Below, in pieces: positions 51,273 to 61,859 of a DNA stretch of 64,000 nt; position 1 is the first letter of the stretch; every line of letters starts with the position of its first letter. The translations under genes were made by a program, and so were the position numbers. The notes beneath the pieces were generated by a model. It saw only the letters and a list, made by a program, of their open reading frames with translations. It searched no databases and was not told the origin of the DNA. This stretch comes from an uncultured Bacilli bacterium. Its GTDB lineage: Bacteria; Bacillota_I; Bacilli_A; RFN20; CAG-826. Location of the stretch: contig CAJOMQ010000012.1 in NCBI GenBank assembly GCA_905236715.1, forward strand, positions 1 through 64,000, written 5' to 3'.

Positions 51273-53168
51273 ATGGAAGTGAAAAGAATTGAAAACGAAC
51301 AACAACTCCAAGAGAGAATGAGCCATTGCGCCAAATGTCTCGATTTAAAATTCCATTGTGAACCAGGCAAAAAAGCCATCGCCATCTGTGGTGGTACCGG
51401 ATGTTTATCCAGTGATTCACAAGACATTTTAGATAAATTCCACGCTTTAATTAAAGAAAATCACTTAGAAGATAAAGTCACTGCGAATATCGTCGGTTGC
51501 TTTGGCTTCTGTTCACAAGGTCCTTTTGTGAAAGTCTATCCCGAAGAAACTCTTTACACAAAAGTGAAAACCAAAGATGTCGAAGAAATCTTCAATAAAG
51601 ACATCTTAAATAACGAAGTGGTCGAAAGATTATTATTCGTCGACCCCCAAACTAAAGAAAAAGCCCAAAGACAACATGATATCGGCTTTTATAAATTACA
51701 ACACCGTGACATCGCTTTACACGGAAATGGTGAAATTAACCCCGAAGATATTTCCGAAGCTTTAGGTTATGGTGCGTTCAAAGGTTTATTAAGAGCCCTT
51801 CATATGTCCCGTAAAGAAGTCATTGATGAAGTCTTAAAATCGGGTTTAAGAGGCCGTGGTGGTGCGGGCTTCCCCACTGGTAAAAAATGGTCTTTTGTCC
51901 CTGATACTGATGAACCAAAATATATGATTTGTAATGGTGATGAAGGTGACCCAGGAGCCTTTATGGATCGTTCCATCATCGAAGGTAATCCTTGCGCGGT
52001 TATCGAAGGTATGATGATTGCCGGTTACGCGATTGGTGCGGAAAATGGTTATTTCTATGTCCGTGCTGAATACCCAACCGCAGTGGCCCGTTTAAGAAAA
52101 GCCATTAAAGATTTAGAAGATGTCGGCTTATTAGGCGATAACATTCTCGGCACTGGCTTCTCCTTTAGATGCCATGTCCGTTTAGGTGCTGGCGCTTTCG
52201 TCTGTGGTGAAGAAACCGCTTTAATCAATTCCATTGAAGGAAAACGTGGTATGCCACGTCCTCGTCCACCTTTCCCCGCTGTGAAAGGCTTATGGGGACA
52301 TCCTTCTTGCGTTAATAATGTGGAAACATTAGCATGTGTCCCATATATCTTAAGAGAAGGTTGGGAAAAATTTGCCGCGATTGGTACTGATGATACCAAA
52401 GGTACGAAAGTCTTTGCTTTAGGTGGCAAAGTTAATAATGTCGGCTTAGTGGAAGTCCCCATGGGTACCACATTAAGACAATTAATTTTTGATATCGGTG
52501 GTGGTATTCCTGGTAATAAGAAATTCAAAGCCATCCAAACCGGTGGTCCTTCTGGTGGCTGCTTAACCGAAAAAGATTTAGATACCCCAATCGACTTCGG
52601 TAGCCTTGTCGCTGCCGGCAGTATGATGGGTTCTGGTGGCGCAATCGTCATGGATGAAGATAACTGTATGGTGGATGTCGCCAAATTTTATATGACATTC
52701 ATCTGTGATGAATCATGTGGTAAATGCTCTCCTTGCCGTATCGGCACGAAGAGATGCTTAGATATCTTAACCAAGATTTGTGATGGTAAAGGTTCTCCCG
52801 AAGACCTCGATGAATTAAATGAATTATCCGTTCATATTAGAAATAATTCACTTTGCGCTTTAGGACAAACCGCGACCAACCCAATTCTTTCCACAATGAA
52901 AGCGTTCCCGGAAGAATATCAAGCCCATGTCGTGGATCATAAATGTCCCGCTCATGTGTGCAAAAATATGATGGAATATTACATCGTTCCCGATAAATGT
53001 ATGGGTTGTGGTTTATGTATGCGCAATTGCCCTGTTTCTGCCATTGCCCCGAATAATGAACCAGCAAAATTACCCAATAAATTTAGACACGTTATTGACA
53101 CAACAAAGTGTGTTAAATGTGGTTCTTGTATGAGTGGTTGCCACTTCGGCGCCATCATCAAGAGATAG
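51273..53168 (+). CDS. hydB: NADH-dependent [FeFe] hydrogenase, NuoF-like subunit
   Basis: The protein is 631 aa. The N-terminal [2Fe-2S] ferredoxin-like domain (four Cys, ending GCFGFCSQGP) is followed by the FMN/NADH-binding NuoF core (GLRGRGGAGFPTG, then the SLBB and GPSGGCL segments), a [4Fe-4S] site (ESCGKCSPCRIG) and a C-terminal pair of ferredoxin motifs (CMGCGLCMRNCP, CVKCGSCMSGC). This domain set belongs to HydB of electron-bifurcating hydrogenases. GGAGG precedes the ATG at 51273. Confidence 0.93.
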   Translation: MEVKRIENEQQLQERMSHCAKCLDLKFHCEPGKKAIAICGGTGCLSSDSQDILDKFHALIKENHLEDKVTANIVGCFGFCSQGPFVKVYPEETLYTKVKTKDVEEIFNKDILNNEVVERLLFVDPQTKEKAQRQHDIGFYKLQHRDIALHGNGEINPEDISEALGYGAFKGLLRALHMSRKEVIDEVLKSGLRGRGGAGFPTGKKWSFVPDTDEPKYMICNGDEGDPGAFMDRSIIEGNPCAVIEGMMIAGYAIGAENGYFYVRAEYPTAVARLRKAIKDLEDVGLLGDNILGTGFSFRCHVRLGAGAFVCGEETALINSIEGKRGMPRPRPPFPAVKGLWGHPSCVNNVETLACVPYILREGWEKFAAIGTDDTKGTKVFALGGKVNNVGLVEVPMGTTLRQLIFDIGGGIPGNKKFKAIQTGGPSGGCLTEKDLDTPIDFGSLVAAGSMMGSGGAIVMDEDNCMVDVAKFYMTFICDESCGKCSPCRIGTKRCLDILTKICDGKGSPEDLDELNELSVHIRNNSLCALGQTATNPILSTMKAFPEEYQAHVVDHKCPAHVCKNMMEYYIVPDKCMGCGLCMRNCPVSAIAPNNEPAKLPNKFRHVIDTTKCVKCGSCMSGCHFGAIIKR

Positions 53169-53180
53169 GAGGAAATAATT

Positions 53181-54944
53181 ATGGCATTAGTGAACATCAA
53201 AATTAATGGTCAACCTTACCAAGTTGATAATTCCTTAACTGTCTTAGAAGCCGCGAAAAAATGCGGTTATGAAATTCCCTCTTTATGTGCCTTCAACCAT
53301 GGCAAATGCTCTTTAGCGAGTTGTCGTGTTTGTCTTGTGGAAGTCGTGGGTGCTCGTGGCTTAGTGGCTTCTTGCGCTTACCCCGTCAATGAAGGCATGC
53401 AAATTATTACCAATTCTCCCAAAGCCGTTGAGGCTCGTCGTGCTTCCGTGGAACTCATCTTATCTAACCACGAAAAAAACTGCTTACAATGTGAGAAAAA
53501 TGGTCATTGTGAATTATTACATGTCGCGGAAATGGTGCAAGCTAGAGACCGCAAATATGTCGGTGTGATGACGGATAAAACAGTCGATGAAATCGCTCCT
53601 GGATTAACCCGTAATACCGCGAAATGTATTTTATGTGGTAGATGTATTGAAAGATGTAAAGAAGCACATGGCATTTCCATCCTCGGATTTGAAAATCGTG
53701 GATTTAAAACCATTGTGGCTCCGGTACAAAATCGTAGCTTTGCGAAATCTCCATGTTTACAATGCGGCCAATGTGTTAATGTCTGTCCTACTGGCGCCTT
53801 AATGGAACATAGTGAAATCGCGAAAGTTGATGCCGCCTTTAAAGCGGGTAAAAAAGTCATCGTGCAAACGGCCCCTGCTGTTCGTGCGGCCATCGCGGAA
53901 GAATTCGGTGAAAAAATTGGCACTGTCGGCACTGGCAAAATGGTGGCTGCTTTAAGAAGATTAGGCTTCTACCGTGTCTTTGACGTCAATTTCGGTGCTG
54001 ATTTAACCATCATGGAAGAAGCTCATGAATTATTAGAAAGAATTACCAAAGGTAACGCTCCTCTTCCGCAATTAACAAGCTGTTCCCCAGGTTGGATTAA
54101 TTATTTGGAATATTTCTATCCTGAATTAATTCCTCATCTCTCCACTTGTAAATCTCCCCACATGATGCAAGGTGCGATTACCAAAACTTATTTTGCCAAA
54201 TCTCACGATATTCCAAAGGAAGATATCTTTGTAGTTTCTATCATGCCTTGTACGGCGAAAAAATATGAAGCCAGCCGTAAGGAAATGGCGGATGATGTTG
54301 ATGCTGTCTTAACCACTCGTGAAATCGCTAAGATGATTAAACGCGCTGGTATTAATTGGCAAAAACTTCCTGAAGAAGAATTTGATCAAGACTTATTAGG
54401 CGAATATAGTGGTGCTGGTGTCATCTTTGGTGTCACTGGTGGCGTGATGGAAGCCGCTTTAAGAACCGCCTATTATTGGCTCACTGGTGAAGAATATCAA
54501 AAAATTAATTTCACCGAAGTGCGTGGTTTAGAAGGTGTTAAAGAAGCCACAATTGATGTTAAAGGTACCCCCGTTAGCGTCGCTGTCTGTTCTGGTATGG
54601 TGAATGCCAAGAAATTACTTGATGAAATCAAAGCCGGTAAATCCAAATACGCTTTCATCGAAGTGATGTGCTGCCCAGGTGGCTGTATCAATGGTGGTGG
54701 TCAACCTTATGTGCACCCCGCATTATTACCAAATGAAGATGACGATATTTTAGATACTTATCGCGCGAAGAGAGCAAGTGTCTTATATAGCGAAGATGAA
54801 AGACAAATTATCCGTCAATCTCATAACAACAAAGATATTCAAAAACTCTATCAAGATTTCTTAAAAGAACCCGGAAGCGAATTAGCGGAAGAATTATTAC
54901 ATACCACTTATGTCGCTGATAGAGAGAAATATCCCAATAAATAA
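53181..54944 (+). CDS. hydA: NADH-dependent [FeFe] hydrogenase, catalytic subunit
   Basis: The protein is 587 aa. An N-terminal [2Fe-2S] domain (CAFNHGKCSLASCRVC), a His-ligated cluster (HEKNCLQCEKNGHC), two [4Fe-4S] motifs (CILCGRCIERC, CLQCGQCVNVCP) and the H-cluster motifs TSCSPGW, MPCTAKKYE and EVMCCPGGCINGGGQP are all intact, with the small-subunit tail at the end. It reduces protons to H2. With HydB and HydC it should oxidise NADH and probably ferredoxin. Maturases HydE, F and G are not in the window. Confidence 0.95.
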   Translation: MALVNIKINGQPYQVDNSLTVLEAAKKCGYEIPSLCAFNHGKCSLASCRVCLVEVVGARGLVASCAYPVNEGMQIITNSPKAVEARRASVELILSNHEKNCLQCEKNGHCELLHVAEMVQARDRKYVGVMTDKTVDEIAPGLTRNTAKCILCGRCIERCKEAHGISILGFENRGFKTIVAPVQNRSFAKSPCLQCGQCVNVCPTGALMEHSEIAKVDAAFKAGKKVIVQTAPAVRAAIAEEFGEKIGTVGTGKMVAALRRLGFYRVFDVNFGADLTIMEEAHELLERITKGNAPLPQLTSCSPGWINYLEYFYPELIPHLSTCKSPHMMQGAITKTYFAKSHDIPKEDIFVVSIMPCTAKKYEASRKEMADDVDAVLTTREIAKMIKRAGINWQKLPEEEFDQDLLGEYSGAGVIFGVTGGVMEAALRTAYYWLTGEEYQKINFTEVRGLEGVKEATIDVKGTPVSVAVCSGMVNAKKLLDEIKAGKSKYAFIEVMCCPGGCINGGGQPYVHPALLPNEDDDILDTYRAKRASVLYSEDERQIIRQSHNNKDIQKLYQDFLKEPGSELAEELLHTTYVADREKYPNK

Positions 54945-54949
54945 TTTTT

Positions 54950-54976
54950 AAAGAGAATCGCAAGGTTCTCTTTTTA
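54950..54976 (+). terminator. intrinsic terminator
   Basis: AAAGAGAA/TTCTCTTT with an eight-base loop and T run, ending the hydrogenase operon. Confidence 0.9.
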
Positions 54977-55028
54977 TTTTATTTACATAAAAGGAAAAAG
55001 AATTATAATAAACCCAAGGTAATTGACT

Positions 55029-55718
55029 ATGGCAAGAATCATTTTAGTGGGAGGGGGATCCTCTTCTGGAAAAACATTTATCACCAAAAGCGTGATGGAA
55101 AGAGTCGGAGAAGAAAATGTTACACTTCTCTCTTTAGATGATTATTATAAAGATCAAAAAGAGAAAACTTTCGAAGAAAGAGTGACCACCAATTACGACC
55201 ACCCAAAAGCTTTTGACTGGAAATTAATTAGAAGTCATATCAAGGCTTTAAAAGAAGATAAGTCCATTGAAAAACCCATTTATGATTTTGTCACCCATTC
55301 TCGTAAAGAAGAAACCGAGATTATCGAGCCGAAAAAAATCGTCATGGTGGAAGGTATTATGGCCCTCATCGATGCCGATTTAAGAAAAATGGGTGATTTA
55401 AAAGTTTTTATCCGTGCATCCGCGGAAAGAAAATTCCTCCGTCGTATGATTCGTGATAAACAAGAAAGAGGTCGTTCTATTGAATCGATTGTCACCCAAT
55501 ATTTTGCCACCGTGCAACCGATGTATGAAGAAATCATTGAACCTAGTAGCAATTACGCTGATTTGATTATCAATAATGATGGTAAGAAAAATTTATCTGT
55601 AGATATTTTGACCTTCCTCATCTTACGTGAATTAGATATGGAAAATGGCGATTTAGAAAAACGTTCTAACGATATCGAAAACGAATTTTCCGCGGAGATT
55701 TTAAATAAAGTATTTTAA
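55029..55718 (+). CDS. udk: uridine kinase
   Basis: The protein is 229 aa. P-loop GGGSSSGKT, then LSLDDYYKD, YDHPKAFDW and IVMVEGIMAL, the ordered motifs of Udk. It phosphorylates uridine and cytidine in pyrimidine salvage. The lid RxxRRxxRD is FLRRMIRDKQERGR. The start at 55029 is chosen because homologues begin MxxxIIxVxGGSxSGKT. Two bases separate it from the PTS gene. Confidence 0.9.
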   Translation: MARIILVGGGSSSGKTFITKSVMERVGEENVTLLSLDDYYKDQKEKTFEERVTTNYDHPKAFDWKLIRSHIKALKEDKSIEKPIYDFVTHSRKEETEIIEPKKIVMVEGIMALIDADLRKMGDLKVFIRASAERKFLRRMIRDKQERGRSIESIVTQYFATVQPMYEEIIEPSSNYADLIINNDGKKNLSVDILTFLILRELDMENGDLEKRSNDIENEFSAEILNKVF

Positions 55719-55720
55719 TA

Positions 55721-56839
55721 ATGGATAACGAGAAGCAAGAACAACATAAAGCTAAATCATTTTTTATCTGGCTGAAAAATAATTTGATGCGAACCACGAA
55801 TGGAATGGCCATTGGTTTATTTGGCACTCTTATTATTGGTACTATTATCAATTTATTAGCCAAAATCCCCAATTTATCTTTTGTTTCCACTTGGGCTTTA
55901 GCCTTACAAGGGTTGATGGGCGCTGGTATTGGTTTAGGTGTGGCTTTATCTTTAAAAAGGAATGGTGTCACCGCCGTCGCCATCATGGCCGCTGGTTTTC
56001 TTGGTAATTTTGCCTTTATTTGGGTTACCCACGATATGATGCCAAGCGCTGAACAATATACCGTCTTTTCTATCGGCGATCCTTTATCATGTTATATTTC
56101 CTCTATTTTGGCGGCTCTCGCCATTAAATATATCAATAAAAGAAAAACACCTGTTGATTTGATTTTAATTCCTCTGGTGGGCGTTATGAGTGCGATTTTA
56201 TATTCTGCTTTCTTAGCGGAATGGGTGCATTTCATCACTTTATTTATTTCTTGGCTCATCCAAGTGAGCACAAATGCCGTACCGGTATTGATGTGTATCA
56301 TTATTTCCGTCCTTGTCGGTATGGCTTTAACCGCGCCGATTTCTAGCGTGGCGATATGCGCTGCGATTGCAATTGGCAACACACCTTTAGCAGCCACTGC
56401 GGCTTTAATTGGCTGTTGCACCCAAATGGTAGGATTTGCGGTACAAACTGCTCACGATAATAAGTGGGGTAGTGTTTTGGCCGTGGGTTTAGGTACGTCT
56501 ATGCTACAATTTAAAAACATTATTAGAAAACCCATTATTTGGTTACCAACTATTATTGTTTCCGCAATATTGGGGCCTTTAGCGATGGTTTTCCCAAAAA
56601 TAGAAATATCAGATGATGCTTTGATTCGTTCTTTGTCTGTTGGAGCGGGGATGGGTACCAGTGGTTTAGTTGGCCCAATTAATTTCTTTGATGTTTATAA
56701 TTACAATTGGGTCGCCATTGTGGAAATAGTGGGTATTGCTATTATTGGCTCTGGCCTCTTAGTGTTCCTTGTTGATTTATTATTCCGTAAAATTGGCTTA
56801 ATTAAAAAAGGTGATTTTTCTTTAGCAAAAGATATTTAA
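55721..56839 (+). CDS. PTS-type permease (EIIC_2 family)
   Basis: The protein is 372 aa with about ten helices. The stretch VGMALTAPISSVAICAAIAIGNTPLAATAALIGCCTQMVGFAVQ and GMGTSGLVGPINFF match the PTS_EIIC_2 membrane family. No IIA or IIB gene is nearby, so the cargo and phosphorylation are uncertain; the family also includes plain transporters. It starts two bases after udk and ends one base before the hydrolase gene. Confidence 0.8.
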   Translation: MDNEKQEQHKAKSFFIWLKNNLMRTTNGMAIGLFGTLIIGTIINLLAKIPNLSFVSTWALALQGLMGAGIGLGVALSLKRNGVTAVAIMAAGFLGNFAFIWVTHDMMPSAEQYTVFSIGDPLSCYISSILAALAIKYINKRKTPVDLILIPLVGVMSAILYSAFLAEWVHFITLFISWLIQVSTNAVPVLMCIIISVLVGMALTAPISSVAICAAIAIGNTPLAATAALIGCCTQMVGFAVQTAHDNKWGSVLAVGLGTSMLQFKNIIRKPIIWLPTIIVSAILGPLAMVFPKIEISDDALIRSLSVGAGMGTSGLVGPINFFDVYNYNWVAIVEIVGIAIIGSGLLVFLVDLLFRKIGLIKKGDFSLAKDI

Positions 56840-56840
56840 T

Positions 56841-57788
56841 ATGGGTATTATCAAAGATAAATTTCATCAATCAATGGCTAGACAAGAAGAGCAACCCTAT
56901 CTTGTCTATTTTCGTTTATCTAATTGCCCTAATTTAAAGGCAGAACCCTATTCTTTTTATAGCGGTAACAATAAATTGAATGGTTATTTTTATTATTATG
57001 ATGGCTATCAAGAAGATGTCTTAGTGATCTTTTGTCATGGCATCGGTGGTGGTCATTCTTCGTATTTAAAAGAAATTAATGAATTAGCGAAAATGGGTTA
57101 TCGCGTTTTAGCATATGACAACACGGGATGTGTTTCTTCGCAAGGAGAAAGTATTGTGGGTTTATCGATGTCATTAAAAGATTTAGATAATGCGATTATT
57201 TCCTTAAGACAAAGCGGGGAAATCGAAAATAAAAAGATCTATGTCGTTGGTCATTCTTGGGGTGGTTTCGCCGCGAGTAACATATATAATTTTCAAAAAG
57301 TCGATAAAATCGTCGCTATTTCACCATTCATTTCCATTGAAGCGGAATATCGTTCTTTGTTTAAAGGATTTGCAAAATTAATCGTGCCTTCTATTTTAAG
57401 AATAGAACAAAAAGAAGTGGGAAAATGGGCCAAAAGTTCTGCGATTAAAGCTTTAAATAAGGAAGATGTTAATGCTTTAATTATTCATTCGATTGATGAT
57501 GATGTTGTTTTATATAAAACAAACACTAAGGAATTACAAAAGAAAATTCATCAACCAAATGTCCAATTTTATATTGTGGATGGGAAAGGACACCATCCTC
57601 AATTTACCGAAGAAGCAGTTAATTACTTTAATGAAACTTTCCAAACATTTAATGACAAAATCAAAAATAAATCTATTCAATCTTTAGAAGATAAAAAAGC
57701 TTATTTCCAAGATAAAGACTTCAATAAGATGACTTTACAAGATGAGAAAATATGGTCACTTATTGAACAATATCTCAAAAACGATTAA
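56841..57788 (+). CDS. alpha/beta hydrolase
   Basis: The protein is 315 aa. GHSWGGFAA is the nucleophile elbow; LIIHSIDDDVV and GKGHHPQF supply the Asp and His; VIFCHGIGGGHSSYL is the oxyanion strand. It is a serine hydrolase, likely an esterase or acylglycerol lipase. It is related to the broken hydrolase at 45988-47056. Starts one base after the PTS gene. Confidence 0.85.
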   Translation: MGIIKDKFHQSMARQEEQPYLVYFRLSNCPNLKAEPYSFYSGNNKLNGYFYYYDGYQEDVLVIFCHGIGGGHSSYLKEINELAKMGYRVLAYDNTGCVSSQGESIVGLSMSLKDLDNAIISLRQSGEIENKKIYVVGHSWGGFAASNIYNFQKVDKIVAISPFISIEAEYRSLFKGFAKLIVPSILRIEQKEVGKWAKSSAIKALNKEDVNALIIHSIDDDVVLYKTNTKELQKKIHQPNVQFYIVDGKGHHPQFTEEAVNYFNETFQTFNDKIKNKSIQSLEDKKAYFQDKDFNKMTLQDEKIWSLIEQYLKND

Positions 57789-57801
57789 CACAATAAAATA
57801 T

Positions 57802-57830
57802 TTAACTTTAAGTTAGATATTTGCTACAAT
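57802..57830 (+). promoter_or_regulatory. enolase promoter
   Basis: TTAACT (57802-57807), 17 bases, then an extended -10 TGC-TACAAT (57822-57830). It precedes the enolase ATG by about 30 bases. Confidence 0.7.
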
Positions 57831-57862
57831 AGGTGCGGCTATAATATAAGGAGAAATTATAA

Positions 57863-59158
<1,296 letters not shown>

Positions 59159-59178
59159 TAATTAACTAAATCATTAAT

Positions 59179-59205
59179 AGGAGCATCGTTTGGTGCTCCT
59201 TTTTT
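59179..59205 (+). terminator. intrinsic terminator
   Basis: AGGAGCA/TGCTCCT with an eight-base loop and TTTTTT. Confidence 0.9.
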
Positions 59206-59217
59206 GATACTTAATAG

Positions 59218-59255
59218 TTGCGTTATAGAAATAAATTGCATACAATTAAATCGTA
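59218..59255 (+). promoter_or_regulatory. promoter with overlapping OhrR box
   Basis: TTGCGT (59218-59223), 17 bases, TACAAT (59241-59246). The 15-mer TACAATTAAATCGTA (59241-59255) differs by one base from the OhrR palindrome TACAATTAAATTGTA and covers the -10. OhrR encoded two genes ahead should repress here until organic peroxide inactivates it. Confidence 0.8.
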
Positions 59256-59272
59256 AAAAAGGAGAACCCATT

Positions 59273-59734
59273 ATGTCATTATATGAAATCGAAGTATTAA
59301 ATAATAAAGGACAACCAGTTTCTTTAAAAGAATATGAAGGAAAAGTATTATTGATTGTTAATACCGCGACGGGATGTGGATTTACGCCACAATATGAAGG
59401 TTTAGAAAATCTTTATGAAAAATATCACGAACAAGGATTTGAGATTTTAGATTTCCCTTGCAATCAATTTTTCCATCAAGCGCCTGGTAGTGATGAAGAG
59501 ATCCATCAATTTTGTACTTTGAAATACAACACGAAATTCCCAAGATTTAAGAAAATAGAAGTAAATGGTAAAAATGAATCACCTCTATATACTTTTTTAA
59601 AATCACAAAAGAAAGGGAACATAAAGTGGAACTTCACCAAATTCTTGATTAATAGAGAAGGTGAAGTTATTGCCCGTTTTGCTCCCACGGATAAACCAGA
59701 AAAATTTGCTAAAGATATTGAAGCTTTACTTTAA
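59273..59734 (+). CDS. gpx: glutathione peroxidase-like thiol peroxidase
   Basis: The protein is 153 aa. NTATGCGFTPQY holds the peroxidatic cysteine in the Sec position; FPCNQF and KWNFTKFLI supply the Gln/Asn and Trp of the catalytic set. The resolving Cys is probably the one in FPCNQ; bacterial forms use thioredoxin. The start at 59273 follows AAAAAAGGAG. It is the first gene of an operon with OhrR and a metal exporter. Confidence 0.9.
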   Translation: MSLYEIEVLNNKGQPVSLKEYEGKVLLIVNTATGCGFTPQYEGLENLYEKYHEQGFEILDFPCNQFFHQAPGSDEEIHQFCTLKYNTKFPRFKKIEVNGKNESPLYTFLKSQKKGNIKWNFTKFLINREGEVIARFAPTDKPEKFAKDIEALL

Positions 59735-59739
59735 TTGAT

Positions 59740-60168
59740 ATGGATAAAAACGAATCATTAAAAATTGAAAACCAATTGTGTTTTCCTCTATATGCCGCGT
59801 CAAAAGAAATAATTGGTAAATATAACGATATATTGGCAGAGCTAGATTTAACCTATACTCAATATATTGTGATGCTCGTTTTATGGGAATATTCTTCCCT
59901 TAGTGTGAAAGAACTTGGCGCTAAAATTTATCTTGATAGTGGCACTCTTACCCCCTTACTTAAAAAATTAGATAAAAAGGGTTATATTTCCCGTACTCGT
60001 CAAGAAGAAGATGAACGCATTGTGATAGTTACATTAACGGAAAAAGGTGCTAAATTAAAAGACCAAGCCAAAGAAGTTCCTATTAAAATAGGAAAGTGTA
60101 TTCCGTTATCAAGCGAGGAGGCTAAAACTTTATATACTTTGTTATATAAGATATTAGGTAATTTATGA
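59740..60168 (+). CDS. ohrR: OhrR organic peroxide-sensing repressor
   Basis: The protein is 142 aa, a MarR-family protein closely like Bacillus OhrR: IENQLCFPLYAASKEI holds the redox cysteine (Cys14), followed by TYTQYIVMLVLWE (the tyrosines that contact the sensing thiol) and YLDSGTLTPLLKKLDKKGYISRTR (winged helix). The Cys is oxidised by organic peroxide, freeing DNA. A matching OhrR box overlaps the operon's promoter. Ends in an ATGA overlap with the CDF gene. Confidence 0.93.
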   Translation: MDKNESLKIENQLCFPLYAASKEIIGKYNDILAELDLTYTQYIVMLVLWEYSSLSVKELGAKIYLDSGTLTPLLKKLDKKGYISRTRQEEDERIVIVTLTEKGAKLKDQAKEVPIKIGKCIPLSSEEAKTLYTLLYKILGNL

Positions 60169-61286
60169 ATTCAGCGCGTGAAAAGAAAATTATTACCACC
60201 AGTATTATTGGTATTTTGGGTAATCTCGTTTTAGTGGGTATCAAAGTCACATTTGGCTTTTTAGTCAACGCGATTTCCCTTATTTCTGATGGTATCAATA
60301 ATTTGACCGATGCTCTATCTTCTTTAATAACGATTATCGGTACCAAATTAGCCAATAAAAAACCTGATAAAAAGCATCCATATGGTCATGGAAGAATTGA
60401 ATATTTGACTTCTTTAGCTATTTCCATTTTAGTATTAGTTGCGGGTGTGACCGCGATTGTAGAAGCTATACAAGGACTTGTGAGAGGCGAAGTATTTCCT
60501 AGCTATACACAATTATCTTTAATCCTTATTGCGGTTGGTATTTTAATTAAGATTGGCTTAGGAATTTTCTTTAAAATACGTGGAAAAAAATATCATTCAG
60601 AAGCTTTATCCGCGAGTGGAACTGACGCAATTGGTGATGTTATATTATCTACTTCTACTTTAGTAGTAGCCCTTCTTTGTTTCTTTATTCCTGATGCCGC
60701 TAAGTGGCATTTAGAATGCTATTTATCTATCCTCATTGGTTTATTTATCCTTAAAGCGGGCATCGAAATTCTTTTAGAAGCGGTCAGCAATATTATTGGT
60801 AAAAGATCTGATCAAAATATCATCAATGCTTTAAAAACAATGGTCTGTACTTTCCCACAAGTACAAGGTGCTTATGATTTAATTCTCAATAATTATGGAC
60901 CCGAAAGAATCATCGGTTCTGTGCATATTCAAGTCGATGACAATATGACTGCGAAAGAAATACATAAAATCACCCGTGAAATTCAAACCCGTGCTTATAG
61001 CGAATATAATGTTATTTTGACCGTGGGAGTTTATGCGAATAATGATAGTGATGATGTCACTAATGTCAAAAAAGATTTATTAAACATTATCAAAAAATAT
61101 CCGGAAGTAATTCAAACACATGGTTTCTTCCTTGATAGTGAAAAACATTTAGTCACATTTGATATTATTATCGAATTTAAAGCGGAAAATCACCCGCAAA
61201 TCATCGCTAATATTAAAAATGAAATCAAACAAATGCATCCAGAATATGATTATGCGGTCATTGAGGATTTAGATATATCCGATTAA
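60165..61286 (+). CDS. CDF-family cation efflux protein
   Basis: The protein is 373 aa. The metal sites are in SLISDGINNLTDALSS (D...D), HPYGHGRIEYL and ASGTDAIGDV, with about six helices and a C-terminal cytoplasmic domain. It exports Zn, Mn, Fe or similar ions. Coupled to ohrR by ATGA, it may lower iron or manganese during peroxide stress. Confidence 0.9.
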   Translation: MNSAREKKIITTSIIGILGNLVLVGIKVTFGFLVNAISLISDGINNLTDALSSLITIIGTKLANKKPDKKHPYGHGRIEYLTSLAISILVLVAGVTAIVEAIQGLVRGEVFPSYTQLSLILIAVGILIKIGLGIFFKIRGKKYHSEALSASGTDAIGDVILSTSTLVVALLCFFIPDAAKWHLECYLSILIGLFILKAGIEILLEAVSNIIGKRSDQNIINALKTMVCTFPQVQGAYDLILNNYGPERIIGSVHIQVDDNMTAKEIHKITREIQTRAYSEYNVILTVGVYANNDSDDVTNVKKDLLNIIKKYPEVIQTHGFFLDSEKHLVTFDIIIEFKAENHPQIIANIKNEIKQMHPEYDYAVIEDLDISD

Positions 61287-61324
61287 GATATCTTTTTCTC
61301 TTATTCTTCGTTATATTTATTAAT

Positions 61325-61855
61325 ATGGAAGGCGAATTTAATAATTTAAGTACTGATAATTTAGCGACAAATTTCACGAATAGTCCGAATAATTTGGAGC
61401 TTAGTGACGAACTAGCCGCTGATCCCATCTATACCAGAAAAATGGGAACTGCTTATTCCGCGGGTAAATGGGCCAAAAGAGCAGTAGTTATCACCGGTAT
61501 CACGCTAACTGTTACCGCCACGGCTATTTTGGGTGGTAATGTTATTCGCAATGCTTATGTTAATAACCCCCCAAAATTAGTGGATGGTTATCAATTTGTT
61601 ATCACTGAAGATAATACCTTGGATTATCAATTCACCATCGCGGACAATCAAAACAATTACGCGGTGAAATTCATTGTTTATCAAAAAAGTAACGAAAGAT
61701 TATTCTATCTAGATTGCTCAACACCACAAGAATATCGTGGCACAATTGAGGAATTACCAATTAATAAACATATCACCTATCAAATTTATTTTACTAATCG
61801 CTTTGATTATCAAAAAAATTTAATAGCAAAAACCATTTGGACAGCAAAGGAGTGA
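61325..61855 (+). CDS. single-pass membrane protein of unknown function
   Basis: The protein is 176 aa: a polar N-terminus (~55 residues), one hydrophobic helix (VVITGITLTVTATAILGG, ~58-75), then a beta-rich outer domain (VDGYQFVITEDNTLDYQFTIAD). It resembles a small Ig-like surface protein. No Shine-Dalgarno site. Four bases before the MscS gene, so probably co-expressed with it. The family is unknown. Confidence 0.6.
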   Translation: MEGEFNNLSTDNLATNFTNSPNNLELSDELAADPIYTRKMGTAYSAGKWAKRAVVITGITLTVTATAILGGNVIRNAYVNNPPKLVDGYQFVITEDNTLDYQFTIADNQNNYAVKFIVYQKSNERLFYLDCSTPQEYRGTIEELPINKHITYQIYFTNRFDYQKNLIAKTIWTAKE

Positions 61856-61859
61856 GAAT

